Below, one piece after another: positions 49,183 to 60,385 of a DNA stretch of 64,000 nt. The translations under genes and the position numbers were made by a program. The notes beneath the pieces were generated by a model. It searched no databases. It worked only from the letters and a program-made list of their open reading frames with translations, and was not told where the DNA came from. Source of the stretch: Panagrolaimus kolymaensis (lineage: Eukaryota; Nematoda; Chromadorea; Rhabditida; Panagrolaimidae); the NCBI GenBank assembly GCA_028622995.1, contig JAJQJQ010000049.1, positions 1,550,001 through 1,614,000 of the forward strand. The letters run 5' to 3'. Positions within the stretch are counted from its first letter, which is position 1. The number at the start of each line of letters is the position of its first letter.

Positions 49183-50045
49183 TTAGCAAAGAATGTGTGA
49201 AAACCATGCACTGATGGCTCCAACAATAGCAGCAATAATAGCAACTATTGTGGCACCTATGCCCAACCAAAATGAATAACTGACACGATCGAGATCATCA
49301 ACGTTTTCTGAAAATATTTGGAGTTTATTAAAAATCAAAAAAAAAAATGAAACAATTTTGAGTTTTTAAAAACTACTGTTTTTTATTTCGATTCTCGACA
49401 CAAAAATTCTTTTATTTCAAAGCTTCTCACATCTAAAGTTGAGAATTCCCTTTTATGAAGAAAAGAACTTACGGCCATTTTTGGGTTCTTTAATATCATG
49501 ATTAACTCCAAACAAAATCATTGAAATGGCTAATAAAATTGTAACAACTATAGCAGCGATTGGGAGAACATTCAAAAAACTTGTTCGACAACAACAAGCG
49601 CAAAATGAAGCAATGGCCCAACCAATAGCAAAAATTTCAACCAAAAGTGCAATAATCATTAAAATTACTGTAGCTTTTGCAGTTCCAGGTTGCTTCTGCA
49701 AAACAAAAACAAAAAAAAATTTATAAAAAAAGTTTTTTGAAGAAAAAAAGCTTACGTTCCACCATTCTTTACACCGGTCTTCATTTTGTTGTTGGGTGTT
49801 AGTGCTATTATATTTGCAATTTAATATTCCACTTTCGTTTCCATTATTATCTTTATACCAACCTAAAAATAAAATTAAAATAAAGTATAAAATAATTTAT
49901 GGATGCTGCTTTTTTTCGGTATGACTTAGAATGGATTAAGCATGCAAGCTACTAACTAACCTGGTGAAAATAATGAGCCTAGAGTTAAACTCAAACAAAT
50001 AACCATTAAACAGATAAATGCGATTTGACCAATAAATGAACACAT
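49183..50045 (-). CDS. Claudin/PMP22-like tetraspan membrane protein, copy 2 (179 aa)
   Basis: Minus-strand exons are 50045-49961, 49862-49756, 49695-49473 and 49307-49183. Start MCSFIGQIAF, helix 2 end SFCACCCR, and YSFW(I/L)GIGAT before helix 4 are shared with copy 1, as is the exon structure. The first extracellular loop (residues 28-66) is polar with two Asn-x-Ser/Thr-type sites, two cysteines and the NWW-like EWWN end. The second loop is short and acidic. The pair clearly arose by tandem duplication. Both keep full length and open frames, so both are probably functional. Confidence 0.88.
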
Positions 50046-51694
50046 TTTTGGATTTAAATATATAAATCGAAAAGTAAGTTCTGTAAAAAATTCAAGTTAA
50101 AACAAAATTTTCATTAATGTTCTTTAAAGCCACAAAAAAGCGACCGCGAGTCTCGATGGGAAAAAGTATTCCAAATATTTAATTTGAAATTTCCAAGTTC
50201 TAATAAATGAAAATTTCTCCATAAATTGAACGCCTTTTTATAGTCATGGATCGTTTTTTTTATCAAAGAAAAATTTATGGCTTTTGCTTAAAAAATGCGT
50301 GACATCATTGTCGTCGAAGAAGCAGGTAGGTAGGTGACTAAAGCAAAAAAAAAAAAATAGTTGCCAAATTACTCATAAAATAAACAAGAATTTTTGGTAT
50401 AAAAAAGACATCATTTTTATTTTATAATATCGCGAAACAATTTTAATTAAATCCTAATTTTTCTAAATACCTGAAAACTCCTCAAAAATATCAGTAAGTA
50501 TACTGTAGCTAACCCCAGTTCGAATCTGCTTCAAGCGAGAAAAAAAAATAGGCAAAAATTCAGAGAACACAGCCGCCTCATCCAAAAACTTCTTCATTTT
50601 TTTTGACTCAAAAACAAAAAACAAGAAAATATGAGTCAAAAAAAACCCTTAAAACAATCCTTTTTAAAACCATTTTCTTTTTACAATGTTTTAAACATTT
50701 TTTTGTTTAGTTTTATTTTTGTTATTTCATAACAACAAAAAATAGCAACGACGATGGATGACGCCCGCCTTCAGAATTTCTGAATATACATACTTTAAAG
50801 TAAGAATATTATTGTTGTTGTCGCTTTGGTGATGATGAGCATGTTTCTGTTTCAAATCATTTATTGTTTTTGTTTCTATGGGTTACTTTTTATTTTTTAC
50901 TTTAATGTTCTTCTTGTTCTATCGTTATGCTTTTTTTTTTGAAAAGCACATACACACACAAAAAAGGATAAAAATTGGAACAAAATAAAATGAATAAATA
51001 AATCACAATATTTTTGTAACAAAAAAAAAGGAATAATAAAAAAAAGTGCATTTTTTTTTGCATGTACTTTTACCAAGATCAACGGCAACCAAAAATTCGA
51101 GAAAGAAAGAAATGTTGCTGACGAAAACTTTAATTACAAATTGAAAACTTGAAAGAATGTTAAATTATATTTACTCCATAAAACTCAAAGGCTTTATAAA
51201 ATTTTTTTATTATATAATTTATTTTCAATGCATGGATAAAAAATAATTAAGTACACTTTTTCAATAAAAAAAACTTTACAAAAAAATATAGTTTGCATAT
51301 TATTAAACTTTATAGATTTGATTAATTTTGGATTCAATCAAAAATCATACTTTTAAAAAAAAGAATAACAAAACATAATAAATAAATATTTTCCCGCAAC
51401 CAATTATAAATTTTTTTACCCAAATAAATTAAGCGAAAAACAAAAGAAAAAAAAGTAAATAAATAAATAAATATTTAAATATTGTACCTGAAAAAAAAAT
51501 GGATATTATTATCGATGGATAGGCGAAATAGTAAAAAAAAAAGATACGGTAATGGAAAATCAGATAAAAAACAATGAAAAAAAGTTTAGAGAAAAATAAA
51601 AATCGAAATTAATAATATTTTTATGAATAAAATTTTTTTCAAAAAAAAATTACAATAATTATTATATTAACAAATTTTTATGCTGCTCCAGAAT
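50046..51694. other. Intergenic, AT-rich
   Basis: No gene was recognised. It includes the upstream region of the second tetraspan and the 3' flank of the fumarate reductase gene, with AAAT/TAAA tandem units near 51450-51480. Confidence 0.5.
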
Positions 51695-53787
51695 TTATAA
51701 TTCATCATGTTCGCCATTATGATAATTAATGGCTGCAGCATTTCGTCCAGCAATTCGACCAAAAACTACGCATTCAAGTAATGAATTTCCTGCCAATCTA
51801 TTTCTTCCATGGACTCCACCCGTAACTTCTCCAGCAGCTAATAAACCTTTGAAAGGTTTTTCCATGAATTCACTCCAAACAAAAGCTTGTCGATCAATTT
51901 TTAATCCACCCATCGTAAAATGAAGGGCTGGAGTAACTTGGGCCACATAAAGAGGTTCATCGGGATTGAAAGCTTCAGGAAAAACATTTTTATCAAATTT
52001 ATCTTTTGCTTTTTCACCCGAATTTGATTTGGCGACGTATTCATTATAATTGAGAAGGGTGGATTTGAGAGTTTCGGACGAAGCTTTGATATATTCTGCG
52101 GCAGCTGCGGCATTGTCAAAGCGCTAAAAAAGAATGGTTAAAATTTTTTTTGGTATTTTGTTCAAATAATTTATAGATTTTGCAAGCTAAAAATCAAAAG
52201 AAAAAAGTAAATGTACCTTAAAAAATCCTTTAATATTTGCATAAAAATTAAATGCTGGACGACCAAATGAATCCGCAGATTTATCATTCATTAGCATAAA
52301 AGCTACATGAAGATTTCCGGCTTCTTCAATAATTGCGCAATGTTTATATATTTTAGTTGTGAGATAATCTCTTCGGCCAAGTTCATTTCCAAAACGTTCA
52401 CCTTTTTCGTTTACCTTGAAAATTAAATTTATATAAATAAATAATTTAAAAAAAACTCACTAAAATAGCGCCTTTGCCTCGTAAAGCTTCAGCAGCTAAA
52501 AATTTTGTATCATCTTTAGGATTTTTAGGATCAATAAAAGCTGTGGGATGAACTTGAACATCCTTCATTCCAATTAATCCAGCTCCCATAGCTCGAGCCA
52601 TTTTTACTCCATCCCCAGTGGCAAAGGCTCCATTGGTGGTTGGAAGCTTAAGTTTATCTGATGCAAATTCTTTAAGTAATGAACCTTCTTCTGATCGATC
52701 AGCTGAGAATCCACCGGTTGCAAGAATGACAGATTTACTTTTAATTTCTTCTAAAAAATAAATGGAATTATTTAAAAGAATATTTTTAAAAAATTAAAAA
52801 AAAGTCTTTAAAAAGTAAAAAAGAAAAAAGTTGAAAACAAGATTTTTTTTCAACTTTTTTTATATCTATTTTATGGCTAATTTTAATAGTAAACTAAAAG
52901 CTTACCAAGATGACCAGTAGAATTTTTGATTCGAACACCCGTAACAAAATCATTCCATGTAACTATTCCAACTACCGTGGTTTCAGTCATAATTTGATAT
53001 TTATTTGGATGGCTTTCAGCAAATTCATTTAATTTTGTTTTTAATGCTCGAATTATTCCAAATCCTACGGGTAATGGTTTGCCTTCTTTTGGGGATGGGA
53101 TCCTGCAAAAAAATTTGTTTTTATTTTTTGTTTTTGGGGCAAAAAAAGTTTAATTTACCAATGAGTTCTTGGAACGGAATGGCCTCCACATAAATTAATA
53201 TCAGTTAGATCCACTCCAGCATCAATAAGAAATTCCACGGCATTAGCGGATTCTTGAACGAGCAAATCCACTAGGCCTGGGTCATTCTCTCGATCTCCAG
53301 CTGACATGGTATCAGCATAAAATTTATCTGTGGAATCTTCAATGTGAAGTTTTTTCTGAGTATCGGTATTTGCTCCATTGATTCCTAAAAAAAGAATATT
53401 TGGTGGTTAATTAGTTTTTAAAAAGAGTGTTTAGAAGTTTCTTAATTGTTTTTTATCCATAACTATTATTTAAGAAAAAAAAGTATATATAAAATTTAAA
53501 CCCAAATTCCTCAAAGATAAAAATAAAGATAAAAGCTTACCACTGCTTGCTTTAGCGCTATTTCCACCAATATCTTTAGCTTTATCAATAAGAATCACAG
53601 AGGCATCAGCTTTTAAAGCTTCTAAAGCAGCTGATAATCCAGCTAATCCACCTCCCACAATAATAATAGGTTCTTCAGGTTTGGGCGCTTTAGTTTTTAA
53701 TTGCTTTAAATCATTTGGAGCTAATTGTTGCGAAGACATTTGTAAACAAAACAAAAATATAATTGACGACCAAAGATAATTTTTCAT
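51695..53787 (-). CDS. Soluble FAD-dependent fumarate reductase with signal peptide and HDEL end (528 aa)
   Basis: Minus-strand exons are 53787-53541, 53384-53159, 53102-52906, 52750-52461, 52414-52217 and 52123-51695; all six join in frame. The N-terminus is a signal peptide (about 1-19). The FAD-binding Rossmann motif VGGGLAG is at 44-50 and the flavin-contact motif [10 protein letters not shown] at 74-83. Active-site motifs of the flavocytochrome c/soluble fumarate reductase family are complete: [10 protein letters not shown] at 149-158, ALRGKGAIL with Arg 314, ALHFTMGGL with His 454, and GRNRLAGNS at 492-499. There is no cytochrome or cytochrome-b5 domain. The enzyme should reduce fumarate to succinate using FADH2. 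The last four residues are HDEL, an ER-retention signal, so with the signal peptide it is predicted to be ER-luminal. Yeast Osm1, of the same family, is found in ER and mitochondria. Confidence 0.95.
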
Positions 53788-54110
53788 TATTTTTTTTAAT
53801 GGTTTTGGTCTAAAAAAAAGTTTGATGAATAAAATATGCGATGTTGTTCAATTTTTTTTTCTTTGGACATGTTGCATGCAATTTTCTTTTTCTTTTCTTT
53901 CTCTCGATGCGATGGAACTATTTTTTAGTTGTAAAGAACGAACATCGACCAAAGAAAAAAAGGTTGAATAAGAAAAACTTTCTTTATTTTCTTTTTTGTG
54001 CAAAAAATCAAAAAATATATAAAAAATTAAATCAAAGATAGCACAAAACTTGTGATTTTTTGAGTGCGTGTTAAACTTTACACCATTTGCATTAATTTTT
54101 TTTCTTGTAA
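53788..54110. other. Upstream region of the fumarate reductase gene
   Basis: AT-rich promoter and 5' UTR region with no clear TATA-type motif. The 101-codon minus frame here is low-complexity. Confidence 0.4.
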
Positions 54111-54347
54111 TTAAAGGACGACTGTACTTTCTGTATTTTTCAAATTGTTTCAAACGAACCGCGGTTCTGTCCCCAAGTGGTAAAGTGCTTTGAACATCGA
54201 AAAACCGTAATACTACAGTAATTTGGAAGTGAGAAATTACGGTAGCATTACGGTTTTTCGATGTTCAAAGCACTTTACCACTTGGGGACAGAACCGCGGT
54301 TCGTTTGAAACAATTTGAAAAATACAGAAAGTACAGTCGTCCTTTAA
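54111..54347. mobile_element. Near-perfect palindromic MITE with TTAA ends, 237 bp
   Basis: The left arm 54111-54224 pairs with the right arm 54234-54347 almost perfectly across a 9-base loop (GGAAGTGAG). The few mismatches are near the centre, where CCGTAATACTACAGTAATTT pairs with its counterpart. Ends read TTAAAGGACGACTG and its complement, so TTAA may be the target duplication, though TTAA is self-complementary and the boundary is therefore ambiguous. No coding capacity. The outer TTAAAGGA is shared with the fold-back element at 12171. The almost unmutated arms suggest recent insertion or gene conversion between arms. Confidence 0.9.
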
Positions 54348-55570
54348 ACAGTATTATTTTTATAAAACAAATTCATTCAAACATTAACAATATGAATTTT
54401 GAAATAATATCATAATCGAGCTATTACTGTAACAAACAAAAACAACGGGAGAGTAAAAAAACAATATAAAAATTGTTGTTGCGTTTTTTTCTTATCAAAC
54501 AGAAAAAGAAAGTTTTTTGAGTGAAAAAAAATTGTTATTGAAAAATAAGCTAGACCTTCATCGGGATTATTTGAAGTGAAAGACATGGACATTAGAAAAA
54601 TGAATGAACTTTGACCGAAAAAAAGGAAGAATAATAAAAAATGAATTAAAAAAATCGGATTATCAGCAAAGTGATGTATGTGATTTTGTGATAATTTTTT
54701 TTCTCATCTGAAGTTTGTTGCTAGGATTGTTCGTGATCGCAATAAAAATTGAAAATAGGCTTAAAATTTTTTGATTTCTGCTTTTTTAGGAATTTTTCTA
54801 AATTTTTTGACAATCATTTTTTTCTCCCAAAGTTTCCCCATGATCCTCCGCTGCTCTCCTTTTCAAAGCTCCTGCCTACCGTCGTCTACGTTCCTTTCTT
54901 CTTTTATTTTTTTTTAGTTTATGTAACCATTTTTCCTTTTTCTTATCTTCTTTTTTTCATTTACAATCAATCACCCCAAAAAAGAAAAGAATGAAAATCA
55001 CAAAAAACCTACTAAAAAAACAAGATCAAAGAATATATCTATTTTTTTTGTTAGGGAAAAGAGATTTACGGAAAAAAAAGAGAAGGATAATAAAAAAAAT
55101 CGAAAAAATATACCACATTTTTTTATTATTAAATCATTACCATATTATTATTTTTTATAGTTAAAGAAAAGTCACCATAATTTTTTTTGCTATCAAAGTC
55201 ATCGTTATTTAAATAATATCGCAAAGTTTACCGTAAAATTAAACAAATGAAAAAAAAAGATATATGAATTAATTTTTAAAAATGTTTGAAAAAAGTTTTT
55301 TTTGCGAGTTGAAAATTTAGTTTGTTTTTTGCTTGTTTGAAGCCATAAAAAAAACCCAGGGGATTATTTGATTATTTGTTTTAGGAAAGAAAGACGACAG
55401 CGAGCGACAACAATAAAATAAAAAATATATCACCAAGGAATCAACGAGAAAGAATAAAAACATAAAACTAAATCATCAAAGATAGATTATTATTATTTTA
55501 ACAAAAAAGTTAACAAAACAAAAAATTAAACAAAAATTAAATTTTTGGCAGATAAAAAAACCCAAAAATT
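54348..55570. other. Intergenic, AT-rich
   Basis: No gene was recognised between the palindromic MITE and the end of the FAM122-like gene. Confidence 0.5.
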
Positions 55571-57455
55571 TCAATAATCCGATGCATCTCTTAATCGTTG
55601 AGATGCTAGTGGACTTGGTGGAAGTAAAAATCGATTGGTGAATGGACTCGATGATCCTGGAGTCAAAGTTCGTATCAACCCCGTTGGAGTGGTACATTGC
55701 ACTGGACCTTCATCAGGCAATCGACCGTTGCTGCTACTACCACCATTATTATCCATAATTATTTCATCGATGGGCGTACAAGCTCGAGATGAAAATGCTG
55801 TACTTGATTGATCTCCATCATTATTAATATTATTATTTTTATTATTATTATTTATTGTTGTTGTTATATCCACTTGTAATTGATGTAATAATATTTCACT
55901 ATCATCATTAGCAATCATACTTCCACTTTCATCGGAATCCACTGTAGCTGAATTGGATAAATTTGAATATGAATATGAATGGGATTTTCGAGACGAAGAA
56001 GAAGATGGTTTAAAAAAATTATTTGTTGTTGTTGAACTTGAATTTGTTATACAACTTGAAGTGGTTGAAGAACATTCACTTAAGGGTGAAAAAGCTCGAA
56101 CATTATTATTATTATTATTTTGTTGTTGTTGTAATTGTAATTCGCCATTTAATAATAATGAAGATTCGGATTCTAAACAACCATTTGAAAATGCATTGAT
56201 TGATGAATTATAAAACATTGTTGTTGGTTGCATTTCTCGAACTAATGGTGAACCACATCCTCCACTACTTTTTGAAAATGATGTACATTGGCGTTTTGAA
56301 GATAATGGTGGACCCTCATTATCCGAATCTAAGCCACTACAATTTCCTGAATTTGTATATCGCCTTTTAGAGATTTGTCGAGTAACGATTGGAGACATGG
56401 AACGCATCACCCTCGATCGTTTGGGGCTTGATGGAGTTGGAGAAGGACTCGGTGAATATGAAATATTTGATCGAACAAGTTGTTGAGTTGCTGGGGAATA
56501 ACATTGCTAAAAAAAGAAACGAATGATTTTTAAAAATACATATATATCTTTAGTAAAACTTGCTTTAGCTTGATCAACGTTTGGCCGAGTTGGAGATTGA
56601 GAAGAAGTTTGAGCAAAACTTGGTCCCAAAATTGTTATTGAAATTGGATCAGTTATTGATTTAGCTCGCTTTCGATCTTCTGCAGGTTTATCATCCTAAA
56701 AAACAAACATTTTTCCTAAAAAAATTTAATTTAAAACTCAAAATTTTACCAATGAAAAATCTTCAAATCCCGTGGAAACTTGAACCGCAGTTTTTATATA
56801 TCTTTCATGGGCCACTTCACTTTCCAACGAACAATCTGATTCTCTTCGAATATTTGCCACTCTTGAACGAGGTAATACGATTCGATTAGCATTGGATGGA
56901 GAATTAGGTCGACTTATTCGAATTGCAATTATATCATTTTTGGGCGATGGAGAAGATGGAATTCGTGCGGATGGAGCAGGTAATGAACCATTTTCAGGTG
57001 CATTTGCAGTAAATCGAGGAAGATTTTTAAATTCTGCTTGAGAATGAGAGCGTTTTTGGCCAATTTTTGGTGGAGGCTGTTGCTGCTGTTGCTCAGAAGA
57101 TGTTGTAATAGAAACCTTAAAAATCATAGAGTTATTTAAGTTTTAGAAAAGCAAACGATGAAATAAATTTTTATAAATAATATTTATTATTAAAACTTAC
57201 AGATTCCGATCTTCTTGGAATATAAGGTTCAAATAGTTTTTTTGGTGATGCTAACATTATTGGAGGGGTAGAATTTTCTTGTGATGATGTGGATGGTGGT
57301 GGAACTTCAAAAATCATTGTTGTTGTGGATTCATTTCCCTCGGGTTCACTATCCACTGACATAGAGGTTGAGGTGGTGGTGGAAGTTGCTATCACCAATG
57401 CTGTAGAAACAACACACGAAGAAGAAGTTTCATGAGAAATTTCAGCTGTAGCCAT
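55571..57455 (-). CDS. FAM122/PABIR-like PP2A-B55 inhibitor, 562 aa
   Basis: Minus-strand exons are 57455-57201, 57115-56750, 56695-56564 and 56506-55571. Two blocks match vertebrate FAM122/PABIR. Block one, about 174-207 (IRRESDCSLESEVAHERYIK onward), parallels the RETAHEREVQTAMQIS region. Block two, from about 251 (KQCYSPATQQLVRSN, then SPSPSPTPSSPKR and RSMSPI), parallels KQCFSPSLQSF...SPIPSPTRR...RSQSPI. FAM122A binds and inhibits PP2A-B55 and is regulated by Chk1, so this protein is probably a cell-cycle/checkpoint regulator. The rest is disordered: Ser/Thr/Gln/Asn tracts, many SP sites, a late Asn run and another SP-rich end. It is longer than human FAM122A because of these tracts. Intron 3 uses a GC donor (AAA|GCAAGT at 56564/56563), the only phase-0 solution. 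Family assignment is by motif recall. Confidence 0.85.
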
Positions 57456-60380
57456 AATAATAATAATTCAAAATAAAAAGTAAAATATTTTTTTTTCCAG
57501 AATAAAATAAAACCTTTCTCTCAAAAATATATAATCATCAAATAAATTTTTTTTCTGAAAATAAAAATTTTTTTTTGTTAATACTAATCAAAATTCAATT
57601 CTCTCTTTTCATACAAAGAAGAAGAAAAAAGAAAAAAAAGTGGGGAGAACAACAAAAAAAATTTATATTTTTTATTTTATAACAACAAGGACACTTCTTT
57701 TTCTTTCTTCCTTTATTTGTCGTCTCTCCTCTTTTTCCTCTCTTTAAAAATTTTTTTTTCCTTCTATTTTCTATGCTCGCTTACTTTTTTTTTTTATTTC
57801 TTTCCTTTGCCTTTTTTTTAAAGAGGGTGTTTGTCGTGGTCGTGGTCGCCGTCCTTCACATTCACATAACGTCGTCGTCGTCGTGTTGCCGCCGCTGCTG
57901 TTGTCGGTCGTAGTTGGCGTCCAGTTGAAAAAAAATAAATAAAGGAGAAAAAAAAGATAAGCCTGCTGCTGCAATATTTTTTTTTGTTCTTTATTTTCAA
58001 TTCCATGTGTTGTTTTTGGGGTATTTTTGTCGTTTGGAAGGAAGGAAAGGGGAAAAAAGGTGGTGGTGATGGTTCGCGCAATGTGAAAAGGAAAGAGAGA
58101 GCACTTGCTGAATGACTAACGACTGACTAAACTGCAGCAGCAACAAGCAAAATTTTTTGTTGGTTTTTCTTGTTTGTCTTTCTCGCTTTATTCCATCCTC
58201 CTTTTTAATGTTGGAAGGACGACGACGTTGGTTTGCTTTGCTTTAATTTTTATATAGATGGTTTTAAAAAAAATGAAAAGAAAAACTTAGTTTTCCCTCC
58301 TCTTTCTCATAGTCCTTGATTTTTTTTTCTTTTAATATGGTTGGATTTTTATTTTGTTTCCATACACAGACACTTTGAAACCGTCGTCAGTCACCAAACA
58401 CAAACATCACAAACGAAAAAAAATTTTATGGCTATAAACACAACCACAAAAAAATAAAATTAAACAAAAATGGAAAAGATTTGTTTAAAATTCAATCTTT
58501 TTTATAATAAAAAAATTTATTAAGCGAGAATAGTTTTGGTTTACAATTTTTTTTCCTCCAACAAACAGGGATTTTTTATTTATTTATTTGTGATGTATGG
58601 TTGTTTGTGCTTGATTATTATTCCTCCTACATACATTCATAAACTAAGTGAATTTAAAGCCTGTTGGTTTTTTTGTTCAATGATTGCAGTCATTTTTTTT
58701 TTGAATAAACAGAAGATGAAAAAAAACCAATCTCTTAGTTGATTTTAAATGGCTTCGGTCTATTTTTGCTTTTTCTGTTTAGAGAAGCCATTAAAAATTT
58801 CATAAACTTTAGTCTAATAATTTTTTTATAAATCTAAAAAGCTTTGCAAATAAATATTTTTCTCAACAAAAAAATTGCTAAAGTAGTTTTAAGAATTTGG
58901 TTTATGTAAAAAATAAAGGAAAGACTCGAATCAATAAAAAAAATGGGAAAAATCAAGCTTTGAATTCCCATCAGTTTTTTTTAAATAATCAATATTGGGG
59001 GAACACTAATTATGTTAATGTTGATTATAAAATGGAGGTCCATGACAGAAGACGATGATAACGGTAACCGATATCATAACTCACAACAAAAGTGTCTTTT
59101 TAAGTTATAAAGAAAAATGGAGGATGGAATTTTGTTATAGTCGCATGATTTAAAAAAAATATAATTAAAAATTTAGACAGATTGCTTACAAAAATATGCA
59201 TTTCCAAATTTTGTCTTTAACTTTTGCAAAAAAGTTTTTCTAAAGGGTTTATAATAATAATAAATTGAAGCATGTTTTTAAAGTTTAGAAATTCCATTAT
59301 GCTTTTTCAATGATTGCCATCCACGAATGCTATTTTCCTTTGTGGCATATTTGTTTTTCATTGTTTTTTTCGTCCTTCTTTTAGTCACTAATAAAAAAAA
59401 CTATGCAACTCAAAGCCCGCTATGAATGTTCCAATTTTATTTTTTTCGCTAACATAAAAAAAAAGATATGAATCTAGTTTTCAAAAATTAGAGTGAAACC
59501 TTTCACATTAATTTTTTTTAATCCAACACCAACAGCAATAACGCAGTTTAAAAAAAATGTAGACGTTCAAATAATTATAAAAAAAAATGCAGCAACAGCA
59601 GCAAATCAAAGTAAATCAATGTCTTTTTCTTTCTCCTCTTTGATAATTATTTTTTGTGTGGTAGTTTATTGCTGGAAAAAAAAGAACATTTTTCACACAA
59701 ATATAAAATTAATTGATTTTTTATTTTAGCAAAAATAAAAAAAGCCATTAACAAAACTGTCAATAAAAATAATTAAAAACTCTTTAATTAATCGAAAAAA
59801 ATGAACCCCATAATTTTTTAAAAGAAAAAATTTGTTTTTTGAATGCAAAGTTTGAGAAATGAAAAAATAAGAAAAAGCAGAGTCAAAAAAATATTTTAAA
59901 AAAATACTGTTTCCATAATTAACAATTTGAAATATGAATGTCACTCAAATTTAATAGTATCAAAGCACCCAATTAGTTAATGTTTATGTCTAAAAAAATA
60001 ACAAATAGCTAGTATTTATGCAGCCTATGAAAAAAATGGCGCACTTGCAGCCAAAAATGTGTAACCTTTTGAAATTTGCCAGTATATTAAATTTTTACAA
60101 AATCTCCTTTTTTCATTTATAATGGCCAACGCTGATATTGCAAATGCACAACCATCAACCACCAATAACAGCTGATCCAAAAAAAGCCCAGCTTCATCAA
60201 AGTCTCACTCATATTGGCTTTGTGTGAAAGCATTGTTTGAAAAAAATTTGAAAAAAATTTGAAAAAAATTTGAAAAAAAAACGATTCGGTTTTTTCAGTT
60301 TGAAATCGTTTGCAAAAATACATAAATCCTTTTTTCGCTAAATCCAAACTAATTTTTTTATTCATCATTCTTCTTCGTGA
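57456..60380. other. Intergenic, upstream of the FAM122-like gene
   Basis: A 2.9 kb stretch. The part nearest the gene has a GC-richer patch of GTCGTGGTC/GTCGTC and GCCGCC triplets at about 57826-57925, plausible as 5' UTR or promoter. At 60236-60280 an 11-bp unit TTTGAAAAAAA repeats four times. Frames of 60-87 codons look random. Confidence 0.5.
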
Positions 60381-60385
60381 TCACA

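Noticed and set aside
55953..56213. Plus-strand 86-codon frame with Glu/Asp-rich sequence
   Set aside because: Shadow of the Ser/Asn tracts of the FAM122-like gene on the opposite strand.
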